A stretch of DNA of 64,000 bases from Bifidobacteriaceae bacterium (lineage in GTDB: Bacteria > Actinomycetota > Actinomycetes > Actinomycetales > WQXJ01): positions 1 through 64,000 of the forward strand of contig JAISXH010000006.1 of the NCBI GenBank assembly GCA_031270825.1. Direction: 5' to 3'. The notes under the pieces were generated by a model that made no database searches, was not told the DNA's origin, and saw only the letters and a program-made list of their open reading frames with translations. The translations under genes were made by a program, and so were the position numbers. Shown here one piece after another: positions 1 to 8,105 of the stretch; the first letter of the stretch is position 1; each line of letters opens with the position of its first letter.

Positions 1-20
1 ACCGTCCCCTTGCGTATTCC
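1..20 (+). repeat. Interspersed repeat family F, copy F1 (cut by window start)
   Basis: The window opens with ACCGTCCCCTTGCGTATTC, which matches the core of copies near 21.4 kb and 46.9 kb. It lies 11 bases from the stop codon of the MBL gene, on its 3-prime side. Only the right part of the element is visible because the window starts inside it. Confidence 0.6.
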
Positions 21-31
21 TGGTGCCGGGG

Positions 32-691
32 TCACCAGCCGCGTTGCCACCATTCTTCGAGGGCGGGGCGCTCGGCGCCCAGAGTTGTGGGCTCGCCGTG
101 GCCGGGGTGGACGATGGACGAGTCATCGAAGACGTTGAACAGGCGCGCCACCACGTCGGTCATCAACTGGTGGAAACGCTCTGGTTCGCGGTCGGTGTTG
201 CCGACGCCGCCGGGGAAGAGCGAGTCGCCGGTGAACAGATGGGTCGGGTGGCCGGCCTCCTGGTAGGCCAACGCGATCCCCCCGGGAGTGTGCCCGCGCA
301 ATCCGATCACATCGAGACTGAATCCCGGCACGCCGATCCGGGTGCCGTGGTCTAGACCGCGTTCGATCTTCACCCCGGTCTGGCGCTCGATCGCGGCGGC
401 ATCCTCCCGGCCGGCCAACACCGGCACCCCCGCCGCCTGGACCAGCGGGGCCAAAGCGCGGATGTGGTCACGATGGCTGTGGGTGGTGACTATCAAACTC
501 AGCTTGGGCCCCGGGCCATCGCCGTCGGCCGAGCCCAGCAGGCGGCCGATCGCCACCGGATCGTCAGCGGCGTCGATCAGCACCTGATGGCCGGTCACAG
601 CCGAGGTCAGCAGGTAGACGTTATTGTCCAGACTGGACACTGAGGCGGCACGGACAGTCACAGCCGGGGTGATGGCGAGCAGCGAATCCAT
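32..691 (-). CDS. MBL-fold metallo-hydrolase (GloB-like)
   Basis: This 219-residue protein belongs to the metallo-beta-lactamase superfamily, probably a cytoplasmic thioesterase or glyoxalase II-like hydrolase using two metal ions. The signature HSHRDH is at residues 71-76, His134 lies in GHTPGG, the bridging Asp is about 156 in FTGDSLFPGG, and the last ligand is in HPGHGE near 195-199. All expected metal ligands are therefore present. The length fits short GloB-type enzymes without the separate C-terminal glyoxalase II domain. The ATG start at 691 agrees with the family's N-terminus. The substrate cannot be told from sequence. The gene stands alone, 37 bases from the response regulator's stop. 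Confidence 0.85.
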   Translation of the reverse strand: MDSLLAITPAVTVRAASVSSLDNNVYLLTSAVTGHQVLIDAADDPVAIGRLLGSADGDGPGPKLSLIVTTHSHRDHIRALAPLVQAAGVPVLAGREDAAAIERQTGVKIERGLDHGTRIGVPGFSLDVIGLRGHTPGGIALAYQEAGHPTHLFTGDSLFPGGVGNTDREPERFHQLMTDVVARLFNVFDDSSIVHPGHGEPTTLGAERPALEEWWQRGW

Positions 692-728
692 ATCACAGTC
701 CTACCACTTCGGCCGACCGCCCCGCATC

Positions 729-1451
729 TCACAAGTTGCCTTCGCCTGGAGACAACAGCCCGGTCTCATAGGCGTAGACAACCACATGCACGCGGTCGCG
801 CAGCCCGAGTTTTCTGAGCACCGCGCCGACATGGGTCTTGACGGTGGCCTCGGACACGAACAGCTTGGCGGCGATCTCCGCGTTGGTCAGGCCGAGCGCC
901 AGTTGGTCGAAAACCTCTCGCTCTTTGGCGCTCAGCGCGGCCATCTCTTGGTCGGTGACATCCCCGCCGCCGATGCCGTCTGGCCGCCCACCAGCATCAC
1001 CACCAGCACCGGCCCCGGGCAATCGAGTGGCGAACAACTCCAGCATCCGCCGCGTCACCCGGGGCGAGACCGCCGCGTCCCCGCCGGCCACCGCCCGCAC
1101 CGCGGCCACCAACTCATCCGGGCCGACATCCTTCAAGAGGAAGCCGCTGGCCCCTGCCCTGAGGCCGGAAAAGGCGTATTCATCCAGGTCGAAGGTGGTC
1201 AGCAGGATGACGCGGGTGGCCGGGAAGGCCTCCACCACCCGCCGGGTCGCCTCGATCCCGTCCATCACCGGCATCCGCACGTCCATCAGCACCACTTCCG
1301 GCGCCAAGGCCGCCACCTGGTCCAGAGCGGCACGGCCGTTGGCGGCTTCTCCGACGACCTCGATTTCCGGGTCAGACCCCAGCACCATGGCGAAACCCAT
1401 CCGCATCAGCGATTGATCGTCCACCAACAGCACCCGAATGCGGTTCTCCAT
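729..1451 (-). CDS. NarL/LuxR-family response regulator
   Basis: This is the 240-residue DNA-binding partner of the sensor kinase encoded just upstream. The receiver domain has the acidic pair Asp11-Asp12, the phospho-acceptor Asp57 in LMDVRMP, and the conserved Lys near 107 (LLKDVGPDE). A LuxR-type helix-turn-helix follows (LSAKEREVF, then NAEIAAKLFVSEATVKTHV) and reaches close to the C-terminus. The ATG at 1451 overlaps the kinase stop (ATGA), so the two are translationally coupled. A longer frame to 1679 exists but would extend into the kinase gene and adds no receiver sequence, so I reject that start. Target genes are unknown; the ABC transporter upstream is an obvious candidate. Confidence 0.92.
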   Translation of the reverse strand: MENRIRVLLVDDQSLMRMGFAMVLGSDPEIEVVGEAANGRAALDQVAALAPEVVLMDVRMPVMDGIEATRRVVEAFPATRVILLTTFDLDEYAFSGLRAGASGFLLKDVGPDELVAAVRAVAGGDAAVSPRVTRRMLELFATRLPGAGAGGDAGGRPDGIGGGDVTDQEMAALSAKEREVFDQLALGLTNAEIAAKLFVSEATVKTHVGAVLRKLGLRDRVHVVVYAYETGLLSPGEGNL

Positions 1452-2872
1452 CAGCGTTCCTCTTTCAACGTGGCGACAACGCGCCAGCCCCCGCCGGCGG
1501 TGGGCCCGGCTTCCAACTGGCCCGCGAAGACCTCCACCCGCTGGCCCATGCCGACCAGCCCTTGGCCGGAGCCCTGCCAGGCCGGAGCCGGCTGGCCGGC
1601 CCCGTCCCCCGGCGGCCCGTTTTCGACCTCCACCCGGTAGGTGTCCGCTGCGGGCCCGTCGATCCGGACCCGGGTCCATTGCGGGCCGCCGGCGTGACGC
1701 AGGACATTGGTCAGCGATTCTTGCACGATCCGGTAGACGGTCAGCGCCAGCGCCTGGTCCTCCGGGATCGCGGCGGCCAGCTCCAAAGTCACCGGCATCC
1801 CGGAACGGGTGAAGGATTCGACCAACGGCAGCAGGTCCGCCGCCCCGGGCTGGGGGACCAATTCGGCCTCGCTACGCAGCACCGACAAGAGGCGGCGCAT
1901 GTCCGCCACGGTGTGCCGCCCGGTCTGAGAGACCATCGCCATCGCCTGGCTCGCCCGCTGCGGATCGCGGTCGATCGCCGCCTGGGCGCCGTCCGCCAGC
2001 GTCACCATCACCGCCACCGAATGGGCGATCACATCATGCATCTCGCGGGCGATCCGGGCCCGCTCATGGGCCACGGCGATCTGCGCCCGCTGGTCGCGCT
2101 CGCGGGCCAGGTGATGGGCTCTGTCGACCAAAGCGGCGACGTAGCGCCGGCGATTGCCGAAGTGGATGAAAATGCTCACCACCAGCACATACATGGCGGT
2201 GGTGGGAATCAATACGCTCCAACCGGGGACACTCGTCCGGTAGACCCAGCTCACCGCCGCCACTTCCGCGCAGGTCACCGCCAAGCCGATCCAGGCGGCT
2301 CGGGCGCTGGCCCGCTGGGCCACCGCGAACAAAGCGAACAGCACCAGCCACCCATCAGAACGTCCGCAGACGATCACAACCGCAGCGTCCAGCGCTATGG
2401 CGCCGGCCAACACCCAGATCGGATGTCGGCGGCGCCAAAGCACCAGCAAAGCGCTCCCGCCCAGCCAGAAGCCAACAAAGAAGAGCCACACCGCCCACGG
2501 CTGCCCAACGGCGATCAGCGGCACCAGCACAGACCCAGCCGAGTGCTCGGCTGGAGTCGTGACCGGCCCCGCCATCACCGTCACCGGCCCGGCCCCGGGG
2601 AATCCGCCCGCTATCTCGGAGCTCGCGCTCAGAGCCACGAAGCAGGCCGCCGCCGTCCAGTCCATCCCGCGGGGGTGACGCTCGGCAAACCGGCGCAGGC
2701 GCCCCGGCTGGGGAATCACCGGCGCCGCCGCACTGGCGCCGCCGACCCGGGCCACCCCGCCGGACCCGGACGCGCCGCCGGACGCGCCGTCCTCGCCGGA
2801 CCCGCCGGACTCGTCGGCCCCGTGGACGCCGCCGTCTTCGCCGGCCACCGGATGGACAAGCGGCCTGGTCAC
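1451..2872 (-). CDS. Sensor histidine kinase, HisKA_3 type
   Basis: This is a membrane sensor kinase of about 473 residues. The N-terminal part holds several hydrophobic segments. The dimerisation/phospho-acceptor box EMHDVIAHS has its His near residue 279, and a short HATPase_c domain follows (VQESLTNVLRHAGG, then GQGLVGMGQRV). This layout is typical of NarX/DesK-like kinases paired with LuxR-type regulators. I chose the GTG at 2872 because GGGAGG lies six bases before it; the open frame runs on to 3046, but that part is Arg/Pro-rich and crosses toward the terminator. The signal sensed is unknown. The gene is separated from the ABC permease by a strong terminator hairpin, so it probably has its own promoter. 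Confidence 0.88.
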   Translation of the reverse strand: MTRPLVHPVAGEDGGVHGADESGGSGEDGASGGASGSGGVARVGGASAAAPVIPQPGRLRRFAERHPRGMDWTAAACFVALSASSEIAGGFPGAGPVTVMAGPVTTPAEHSAGSVLVPLIAVGQPWAVWLFFVGFWLGGSALLVLWRRRHPIWVLAGAIALDAAVVIVCGRSDGWLVLFALFAVAQRASARAAWIGLAVTCAEVAAVSWVYRTSVPGWSVLIPTTAMYVLVVSIFIHFGNRRRYVAALVDRAHHLARERDQRAQIAVAHERARIAREMHDVIAHSVAVMVTLADGAQAAIDRDPQRASQAMAMVSQTGRHTVADMRRLLSVLRSEAELVPQPGAADLLPLVESFTRSGMPVTLELAAAIPEDQALALTVYRIVQESLTNVLRHAGGPQWTRVRIDGPAADTYRVEVENGPPGDGAGQPAPAWQGSGQGLVGMGQRVEVFAGQLEAGPTAGGGWRVVATLKEER

Positions 2873-2992
2873 TTTTCCCCTCCCGTCCCTAGCCCGCCGC
2901 GCCCTGGGCCCACCGAGACGCCGAGGCGCCGGGAGTCGCGGGCGAACCGGCCGAACGGCATCGTCGGCTTGGGCTGTCGGCACAAAACAATA

Positions 2993-3035
2993 GCGCCGGG
3001 GATCGCTCGTCCCTCCTACGAGCGTTCCCCGGCGC
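2993..3035 (-). terminator. Intrinsic terminator after the ABC permease
   Basis: An 18-base inverted repeat (2993-3010 with 3018-3035, one mismatch, 7-base loop) begins 20 bases past the permease stop. On the minus strand it is followed by TATTGTTTTGTG. It separates the ABC transporter operon from the kinase/regulator pair. Confidence 0.8.
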
Positions 3036-3054
3036 CAAGCCAACACCTGACAGC

Positions 3055-3909
3055 TCAGGCGTCGCGTTTCTTGAAGACCAAGTATCCGGCGGTCAATGCG
3101 GCGGCGGCCCAGACGGCCAAGCAGATCATGGCGCCCGTCCAGCCGCCCAACAGGGGATCGGCGGAATCAATCGTCGAGGCCAGCGATGACGCCAACTGTC
3201 CAGCCTCGGTGGGCAGCAATTGGATGATGTTCGCGACCCACTCCCGGCTGGCGCCGAAGAAGAGCACGTTGGGCAGGATCAGGTACAAGCCCAGTCCGCT
3301 GGCGATGGCGCCAGCGCTGGAGCGCAAAGCGAAGCCCAGCCCCAGGCCCACCCAACCGGTCACGACCAGAAAGAAGACCACGCCGACGGCCATCTTGACG
3401 GCGTCGGCGCCGAAGGCCAGCGAATAGCCGTTGGCCGTGATCGCGGCGGCCGCCACCGCCGTCGAGCCGATCAGGGCGATCGTCGAGACGACGGCCATGA
3501 CCAGGGCCACGACTATGGCTTTGGCGATCAGGACAGGTCCGCGCCGGGGCGCCGCCGCCAAGGTCGAGCGGATCGAGCCGGAGCTGTATTCGCTGGTCGC
3601 GGTCAGGGCGCCGAAGACCACGGCGATGACCTGGCCAACCATGTACAGGCCGCTGTTGGCCATGGAGATGGCGTAGCCGTCATCTGTCAACGGCAAATCG
3701 AACGTGGCGTCGAACGATCCGATCACGGCCGGGACCAGCAGAGCGGCGAAACCGACCGACAGGGCCACCATCAAGGCGCCACACCACCAGGTCGAGCGCA
3801 GCGACCGGGCCTTGATCCATTCCGATTTGATGATTCCGCCCAGGGTCAGCTCATGTCCCAAAGTGGAGCGGTATTGCTGGCCGACTGGCGCGGCGGTGAG
3901 CGCGGTCAT
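3055..3909 (-). CDS. ABC-2 type transporter permease
   Basis: A 284-residue integral membrane protein that should form the channel of an ABC exporter with the ATPase encoded just before it. Six or so hydrophobic segments are visible. An early SEWIKARSLRSTWW motif and the middle segment SEYSSGSIRSTLAAAPRR are typical of ABC-2 permeases, and the chain ends in the basic tail VFKKRDA. Its ATG overlaps the ATPase stop by four bases (ATGA), so the pair is coupled. The substrate is not predictable; such pairs next to two-component systems often export antimicrobial peptides or lipids, but nothing here proves that. Confidence 0.88.
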   Translation of the reverse strand: MTALTAAPVGQQYRSTLGHELTLGGIIKSEWIKARSLRSTWWCGALMVALSVGFAALLVPAVIGSFDATFDLPLTDDGYAISMANSGLYMVGQVIAVVFGALTATSEYSSGSIRSTLAAAPRRGPVLIAKAIVVALVMAVVSTIALIGSTAVAAAAITANGYSLAFGADAVKMAVGVVFFLVVTGWVGLGLGFALRSSAGAIASGLGLYLILPNVLFFGASREWVANIIQLLPTEAGQLASSLASTIDSADPLLGGWTGAMICLAVWAAAALTAGYLVFKKRDA

Positions 3910-4835
3910 CGAACTGCTCCTTGCGGAACCGGGGCGGCCGAGCGATACTCCACCGCCGTGTCGGTCAGTTTCATGTAGGCCTCCTCCAGCGACGCCGTCA
4001 CCGGCGTCAATTCGTAGATGACCCAGCCGTGCTGGGCGGCGGCGTGGCCGATCGCCTCGATCGCGAGCCCCCGGATCAGGATGGTCTGCGGGCCTTCGGC
4101 CGTGACGGTCACATCCGGCGAAGCCAGCGCGGCCGCGACCTCGCCGGCCTGGGGCGAGCGCAACCGGGTGGCGACGCCGCTTGAGGCGGCCACCAGATCC
4201 GCCACCGTCGAATCGGCGATCAGCCGGCCCCGGCCCACCACGATCAAGCGGTCAGCCGTCAACGACATCTCCGCCATCAGGTGCGAAGAGATGAACACCG
4301 TACGGCCTTCGGCCGCCAGCGCCTTGGCCAGGTGACGCACCCAGGCCACGCCTTCCGGATCCAAGCCGTTGACAGGTTCGTCCAAGATCACGTTGGCCGG
4401 GTCGCCGAGCAGGGCGGCGGCAATGCCGAGCCGCTGGTTCATGCCCAATGAATAGGTCTTGACCCTTCGGCCGATCACCGAGTCCAGCCCGGTCATGGCG
4501 ACCACCTGGTCGATCCGGCGCTGGTCGATCCCGTGGGTCGCCGCCAGTTGGCGCAAATGGGCCTGGCCGGACCGGTGCGGGTTGGCCGCTTTGGCGTCCA
4601 GCAACGCCCCGACTTCCCGCAACGGCGCCTGGGCGGCCGCGAACGGCTTGCCGTCAACAGTGGCCCGGCCGGCGCTCGGGCGGTCCAATCCCACAATCAT
4701 GCGCATGGTGGTGGACTTGCCGGCGCCGTTCGGCCCCAGGAATCCGGTCACATAGCCCGGCTCGATCGTGAAGCTGAGATGATCTACAGCCACCTTCTGA
4801 CCGAACCGCTTGGTCAACCCTTCGACCCGAATCAT
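3906..4835 (-). CDS. ABC transporter ATP-binding protein
   Basis: A 309-residue cytoplasmic ATPase of the ABC-2 drug/peptide exporter type. Walker A is GPNGAGKST at residues 34-42. The signature is the variant SLGMNQR instead of LSGGQ, as is common in this subfamily, and Walker B is in NVILDEP, followed by NGLDPEG and an H-loop in SSHLMAE. The C-terminal 90 residues form the extra domain typical of these exporters. I chose the ATG at 4835, preceded by AAGGG, because MIRVEGLTKRFG is the family's N-terminus; upstream in-frame sequence to 4940 has no ABC similarity. It is the first gene of the operon with the permease. Confidence 0.92.
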   Translation of the reverse strand: MIRVEGLTKRFGQKVAVDHLSFTIEPGYVTGFLGPNGAGKSTTMRMIVGLDRPSAGRATVDGKPFAAAQAPLREVGALLDAKAANPHRSGQAHLRQLAATHGIDQRRIDQVVAMTGLDSVIGRRVKTYSLGMNQRLGIAAALLGDPANVILDEPVNGLDPEGVAWVRHLAKALAAEGRTVFISSHLMAEMSLTADRLIVVGRGRLIADSTVADLVAASSGVATRLRSPQAGEVAAALASPDVTVTAEGPQTILIRGLAIEAIGHAAAQHGWVIYELTPVTASLEEAYMKLTDTAVEYRSAAPVPQGAVR

Positions 4836-4979
4836 CTGATCCCTTTCGCGTAGAAAACGTCTTGCCGCCAAAGACCCTACGTTTCGGGTGGCCGGGCCGG
4901 CCACCGGCGACAGGATGAATCTCGGGGTGATCCGGCTCACCTCATGGGATGGGGTCGTCCTACTTGAGGATGAGAAACC

Positions 4980-5552
4980 TCAGCGCGAAGCGCTCTGGTC
5001 CGCCAGCGCGGCGAAGTCGCGGCCGAACCGCGCCACCTGGTCCCAGTCGGTGTATTCATGGGACTGGTTCAGGTCGGTCGGCCGGCCGAGCGCCCTCTCC
5101 AGGCAGTGGATCGCCCGGCGGTTGATCGGACTGTACTTGGGGTACTCCAGGGCGCCTTCGACCAGCGCGATCCGGTCCGGGCGCCAGCCGGTCTTGGCCA
5201 GGAACGTCTGGGTTGGGCCGTGCAACGCGGGTTCGCTCGGCCTGCTGCGAGCGCCGGCGCGCCGGCCCTCTGATAGCGACACCACCGCCAACGCGGTCGG
5301 CACCGCAGACAGGAATTGGCGGTGGCGCAGCGCCCAACCCGTGCTTGGCGCCACCACGCGGCCGTAATGGACCGATGTGACCATGACCAGGCCCTGGCAG
5401 TCTTCGAGTTGGTCTTCCGCCAGCTGGGCCAAGCCCTCGCAGCGGCACTCGCAACCAGGCCAGTTCTCCAGGTCCGCGGCCAAGAATCGGGCGATCTTCT
5501 CGGATTGGCCGTACCGTCCCGAATGGACCACCAACAACCGCGAACGAATCAT
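4980..5552 (-). CDS. hemG: Flavodoxin-like protoporphyrinogen oxidase (HemG-like)
   Basis: This 190-residue protein resembles HemG, the FMN-dependent protoporphyrinogen IX dehydrogenase that passes electrons to menaquinone in the late haem pathway. Visible family features are the flavodoxin start VVHSGRYGQSEKIARFL, the block MVTSVHYGRVV, the long-chain segment TFLAKTGWRPDRIALVEGAL followed by YPKY, and the C-terminal YTDWDQVARFGRDFAAL. The match to the HemG C-terminal blocks makes a plain flavodoxin less likely. Ferrochelatase is encoded 28 kb away, not in an operon with it. The gene lies 149 bases after the ATP-grasp gene, with a palindromic repeat between. Confidence 0.75.
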   Translation of the reverse strand: MIRSRLLVVHSGRYGQSEKIARFLAADLENWPGCECRCEGLAQLAEDQLEDCQGLVMVTSVHYGRVVAPSTGWALRHRQFLSAVPTALAVVSLSEGRRAGARSRPSEPALHGPTQTFLAKTGWRPDRIALVEGALEYPKYSPINRRAIHCLERALGRPTDLNQSHEYTDWDQVARFGRDFAALADQSASR

Positions 5553-5629
5553 GCCTTCGACACCCTAACTGACCACCTTTGACTAGCGCTGTTTGACCGG
5601 CCCGGGAGCGGCGACGCCGCACTTGCTTG

Positions 5630-5706
5630 CCGCGTTTCCCCAGGTCAGCGCTTCGCGCTGACCACGTCAACACGGTCGGAGCGTGGATATTCACCACGCT
5701 CCTAGG
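5630..5706 (+). repeat. Palindromic element family E, copy E1
   Basis: This spacer element has two hairpins. The first is GGTCAGCGC/GCGCTGACC (5643-5663, TTC loop, 9 bp, perfect). The second is GGAGCGTGG/CCACGCTCC, between the flanks AACACGGTC and CTAGG. The outer CTAG includes the TAG stop codon of the ATP-grasp gene on the minus strand. The 41-base core (5666-5706) matches 37569-37609 with two mismatches. Confidence 0.8.
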
Positions 5707-6616
5707 CCGGAGACAACCTACCGGCTATGGCCCGGCAGACCATATCGATTCCGCCAACAGCCAATTCGGGGAACAGCGACGGCTCGGTCAGTTCGAGCTC
5801 GAGGAGGACCGGTTCGCCGTCATCGCCTTGGACCAGATCGGCCCGCGCGTACAGGAACGGCCGCAGCGGATTGTCCAGGCAGGCCATGGCCGCCTCGATC
5901 GCGTCCGCGGCGACCTTCAACTCGCCTTCGGTCGGCTGGTGGCCGCCCTGCAGCTTCTCCGCCTGGTACAGCCGCTCGCTTGAGACCGGGCCGGTCAGCA
6001 TCGCCTCTTTGCGCACGGCGTAGGCGTAACGGCCGTCCAGGAACACCATCGAAGTCTCGCCCTTGGCGTCCACGGCTGGGAGGTAACGCTGGAGCATAAC
6101 TGACTGGTCGGCATCGAGCAGCTTCAAAGCGTGGGCTATGGCCTGGCCGCGGGCGTAAGAGTTGTTGGCCGTGTAGCGACCGGCCCCGATCGAGCCGGCC
6201 GCCACCGCCGGCTTCAAGACGAAGTCTCCCAAAGCCGGCATCCGCGTGTGCAAACCGCGGGCGCGCAGCCCTTGGGACGGCTCCAACCAGGTTGTCGGGA
6301 CCACCGGCACGCCGCGCCGGTCCAACTCCAAGAGGTAATGCTTGTCGGTGTTCCATTCGAGCACGGCGGCCGAATTGGCCAGCGCCGGAACAGACCGCGC
6401 CCAGGCCAAGAAGGCGTCACGGCGCGACGCGTAATCCCAGGTCGAACGCACAACTGAAAGATCGTAGGCGTCCCAGTCGACGGCGGGATCGTCCCACACC
6501 GCCGCTTCGGCGGCGATCCCCATCGAGGTCAACCGGGGAACCAGGACGGCATCGTAGGCGTCCAAATCGGGGAATTCGCCGCACGTGACCAACGCGACTC
6601 TGGCCTGCCTGGGCAA
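5702..6616 (-). CDS. ATP-grasp domain protein (RimK/DcsG-like ligase)
   Basis: A 304-residue protein with the fold of ATP-dependent carboxylate-amine ligases. The N-terminal half has the block SVVRSTWDYASRRDAFLAWA, seen in stand-alone ATP-grasp proteins related to RimK, glutathione synthetase and the cycloserine cyclo-ligase DcsG. The ATP-binding segments VLKPAVAAGSIGAGRY and LQRYLPAVDAKGETSMVF follow, and the C-terminal metal-binding part includes VLLELELTEPSLF, with the acidic residues expected for Mg-ATP. The start is a TTG at 6616 with a strong AAAGGAG five bases upstream. The stop TAG forms part of a palindromic repeat. The substrate is unknown; no biosynthetic partner genes lie nearby. 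Confidence 0.75.
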   Translation of the reverse strand: MPRQARVALVTCGEFPDLDAYDAVLVPRLTSMGIAAEAAVWDDPAVDWDAYDLSVVRSTWDYASRRDAFLAWARSVPALANSAAVLEWNTDKHYLLELDRRGVPVVPTTWLEPSQGLRARGLHTRMPALGDFVLKPAVAAGSIGAGRYTANNSYARGQAIAHALKLLDADQSVMLQRYLPAVDAKGETSMVFLDGRYAYAVRKEAMLTGPVSSERLYQAEKLQGGHQPTEGELKVAADAIEAAMACLDNPLRPFLYARADLVQGDDGEPVLLELELTEPSLFPELAVGGIDMVCRAIAGRLSPA

Positions 6617-6671
6617 TGGGTCTCCTTTGGTGTCAGGGAGGGTCGGGATTGACCACTAGCCAGCATACGCA

Positions 6672-6699
6672 TTGACAGGGGCACCGATGCCGACATACT
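6672..6699 (+). promoter_or_regulatory. Candidate sigma-70-type promoter before the luciferase-like gene
   Basis: TTGACA at 6672-6677 is followed after 16 bases by CATACT (6694-6699). It lies in the 249-base spacer between the divergent ATP-grasp and luciferase-like genes and points toward the latter, leaving a leader of about 160 bases. The -35 box is perfect; the -10 box is fair. Confidence 0.35.
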
Positions 6700-6865
6700 G
6701 TCGAACTGGAGCGTAACTCGCTCCGATCGGCCGGACGTCTTGACCGTCGCCTCCCCAGGGCTTCGCTTGTGACCGCCACGTGGTACGGAAGACCGCCGGG
6801 CCAGCCAAGTCCATTGGCTGTGGCCCCCCTCACAGCACCTAACCATGTGAAGGCGGTGAGCCCAG

Positions 6866-8071
6866 GTGAACATAGCCACCACTGACAACCGTCGTATCTA
6901 CCTCGGCTCGGAACTGGTCGCATCGGTCGACCGGTTCCCCTCCCCCATCGAGTTCGATGACGACGATGACGACCGGTCGCCGGTCAGCCCCGATTTGGGG
7001 CTGGCAGCGCGACTAGCCCGCACAGCCCAGCGCGGCGTGCTGGATTACATCTATATTGACGACACCGTGGCGGGGAACCCGCCCTTCTCCGGCCGGCGCC
7101 GCAACGGCCTCGACTCGATCCGGCTGGCCACCCGGCTGGCCTCCGCCACCGCCGGCGTGCATCTGATACCGGTTGTGCGCTCGAGTTGGGTGGAGCCCTC
7201 GTCCCTGTTGGAGGCGCTGGTCGGCTTGGAAATCGCCTCGGCCGGCCGCCACGGCTGGGAACTCCAACTGCTCGACCACGCCTCTCCCAACACCCATTCC
7301 GGGGAGTTGCTGACGGCCATAGTGGAGGACGCCTGGTCCGAGGGCAAGCCGCGCACCAAGCTGGCCGCTTCGGCCCGGGCGATGCGCCGCCAACGGATGT
7401 CCGCCGGCCCAGACGCCGCCGGCCGGCCCGATCCGGCCACGCGGGTCAGCCCGAAGAGCCGGCCCGGCCGGGCCGACCAACGCGCCCACGGCCAGACCGG
7501 CTCGGGTCCGCTTAGGCCCCGTCCAACTCTGGTGATACGCGCCGACACCCCCCAGTCGGCCGTCTTGGCCGCCGAAAGGGCCGACATCGCCCGGATCAAG
7601 GCCGCCTCCGCCGACGATGCCGCCGCCAAGCGCACCCATCTCCAGGACGCCGCCGTCGAGGCCGGCCGAGCGCCTGAATCAGTCAAGGTGCTGGTGGACC
7701 TGACCGTCACCTTGGCGGCCGAAGTCTCCCACGCCGAGGCTCGTAAAGATCTGGCCGAGGGAATCACCGGGCAGCAGTTGGGTGGCGGGTTCGCCCGCTA
7801 TATCGGCACGCCGGCGGGCCTGGCCGAAAGCTGCGCCGAATGGGCTGATCAGGGAGCTTGCGACGGCTTCACCTTCCTGCCGACCTCGTTGCCGGTCGAC
7901 CTGATGATGGTGGTGGACGGGGTCACCCCGGCGCTGGCGGCCATTGGCCGCTTTCCCTCCGCCTATGGCCGCGCCGGCCACCACTCGGCGGCCACGCACT
8001 CGGTTCCACCGCCCCGCCGCCGCGAACAGGCCGACCGTCCCCGGGTCGGCTCCGCCCGCCGCCCGGGCTAG
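6866..8071 (+). CDS. Luciferase-like monooxygenase-related protein
   Basis: A 401-residue protein that resembles the flavin-dependent LLM family (NtaA/SnaA/DszA branch) at both ends but looks divergent. The N-terminal third has the TIM-barrel start with LDYIYIDD, LDSIRLATRLASATAGVHLIPV and the SSLLEALVGLEIASAGRHGWEL block. The C-terminal third has IGTPAGLAESCAEWADQGA then CDGFTFLP, as in that branch. Between them, residues about 170-260 are Pro/Arg/Ala-rich, and there is a run of six Asp near residue 31. The C-terminal 35 residues are basic and Pro-rich. The start is a GTG at 6866 after AAGGCGGTGAG. Enzyme activity is uncertain because parts of the barrel are short or unusual. Confidence 0.6.
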   Translation: MNIATTDNRRIYLGSELVASVDRFPSPIEFDDDDDDRSPVSPDLGLAARLARTAQRGVLDYIYIDDTVAGNPPFSGRRRNGLDSIRLATRLASATAGVHLIPVVRSSWVEPSSLLEALVGLEIASAGRHGWELQLLDHASPNTHSGELLTAIVEDAWSEGKPRTKLAASARAMRRQRMSAGPDAAGRPDPATRVSPKSRPGRADQRAHGQTGSGPLRPRPTLVIRADTPQSAVLAAERADIARIKAASADDAAAKRTHLQDAAVEAGRAPESVKVLVDLTVTLAAEVSHAEARKDLAEGITGQQLGGGFARYIGTPAGLAESCAEWADQGACDGFTFLPTSLPVDLMMVVDGVTPALAAIGRFPSAYGRAGHHSAATHSVPPPRRREQADRPRVGSARRPG

Positions 8072-8083
8072 CGACGGGCTCGC

Positions 8084-8105
8084 GGCGGTTTAGAGGCGGT
8101 TTAGA
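8084..8105. repeat. 11-bp tandem repeat across the cimA stop codon
   Basis: GCGGTTTAGAG occurs twice in a row; the second copy contains the cimA stop (TAA, read on the minus strand). A second TAA therefore follows the true stop 11 bases later, in another frame. Confidence 0.75.

Noticed and set aside
1562-3427. A 621-codon open frame on the plus strand
   Set aside because: It lies antisense to the histidine kinase and permease genes, is rich in Arg/Gly/Pro/His, and has no family motifs. It is a GC-bias shadow. The same holds for many other long antisense frames in the window.
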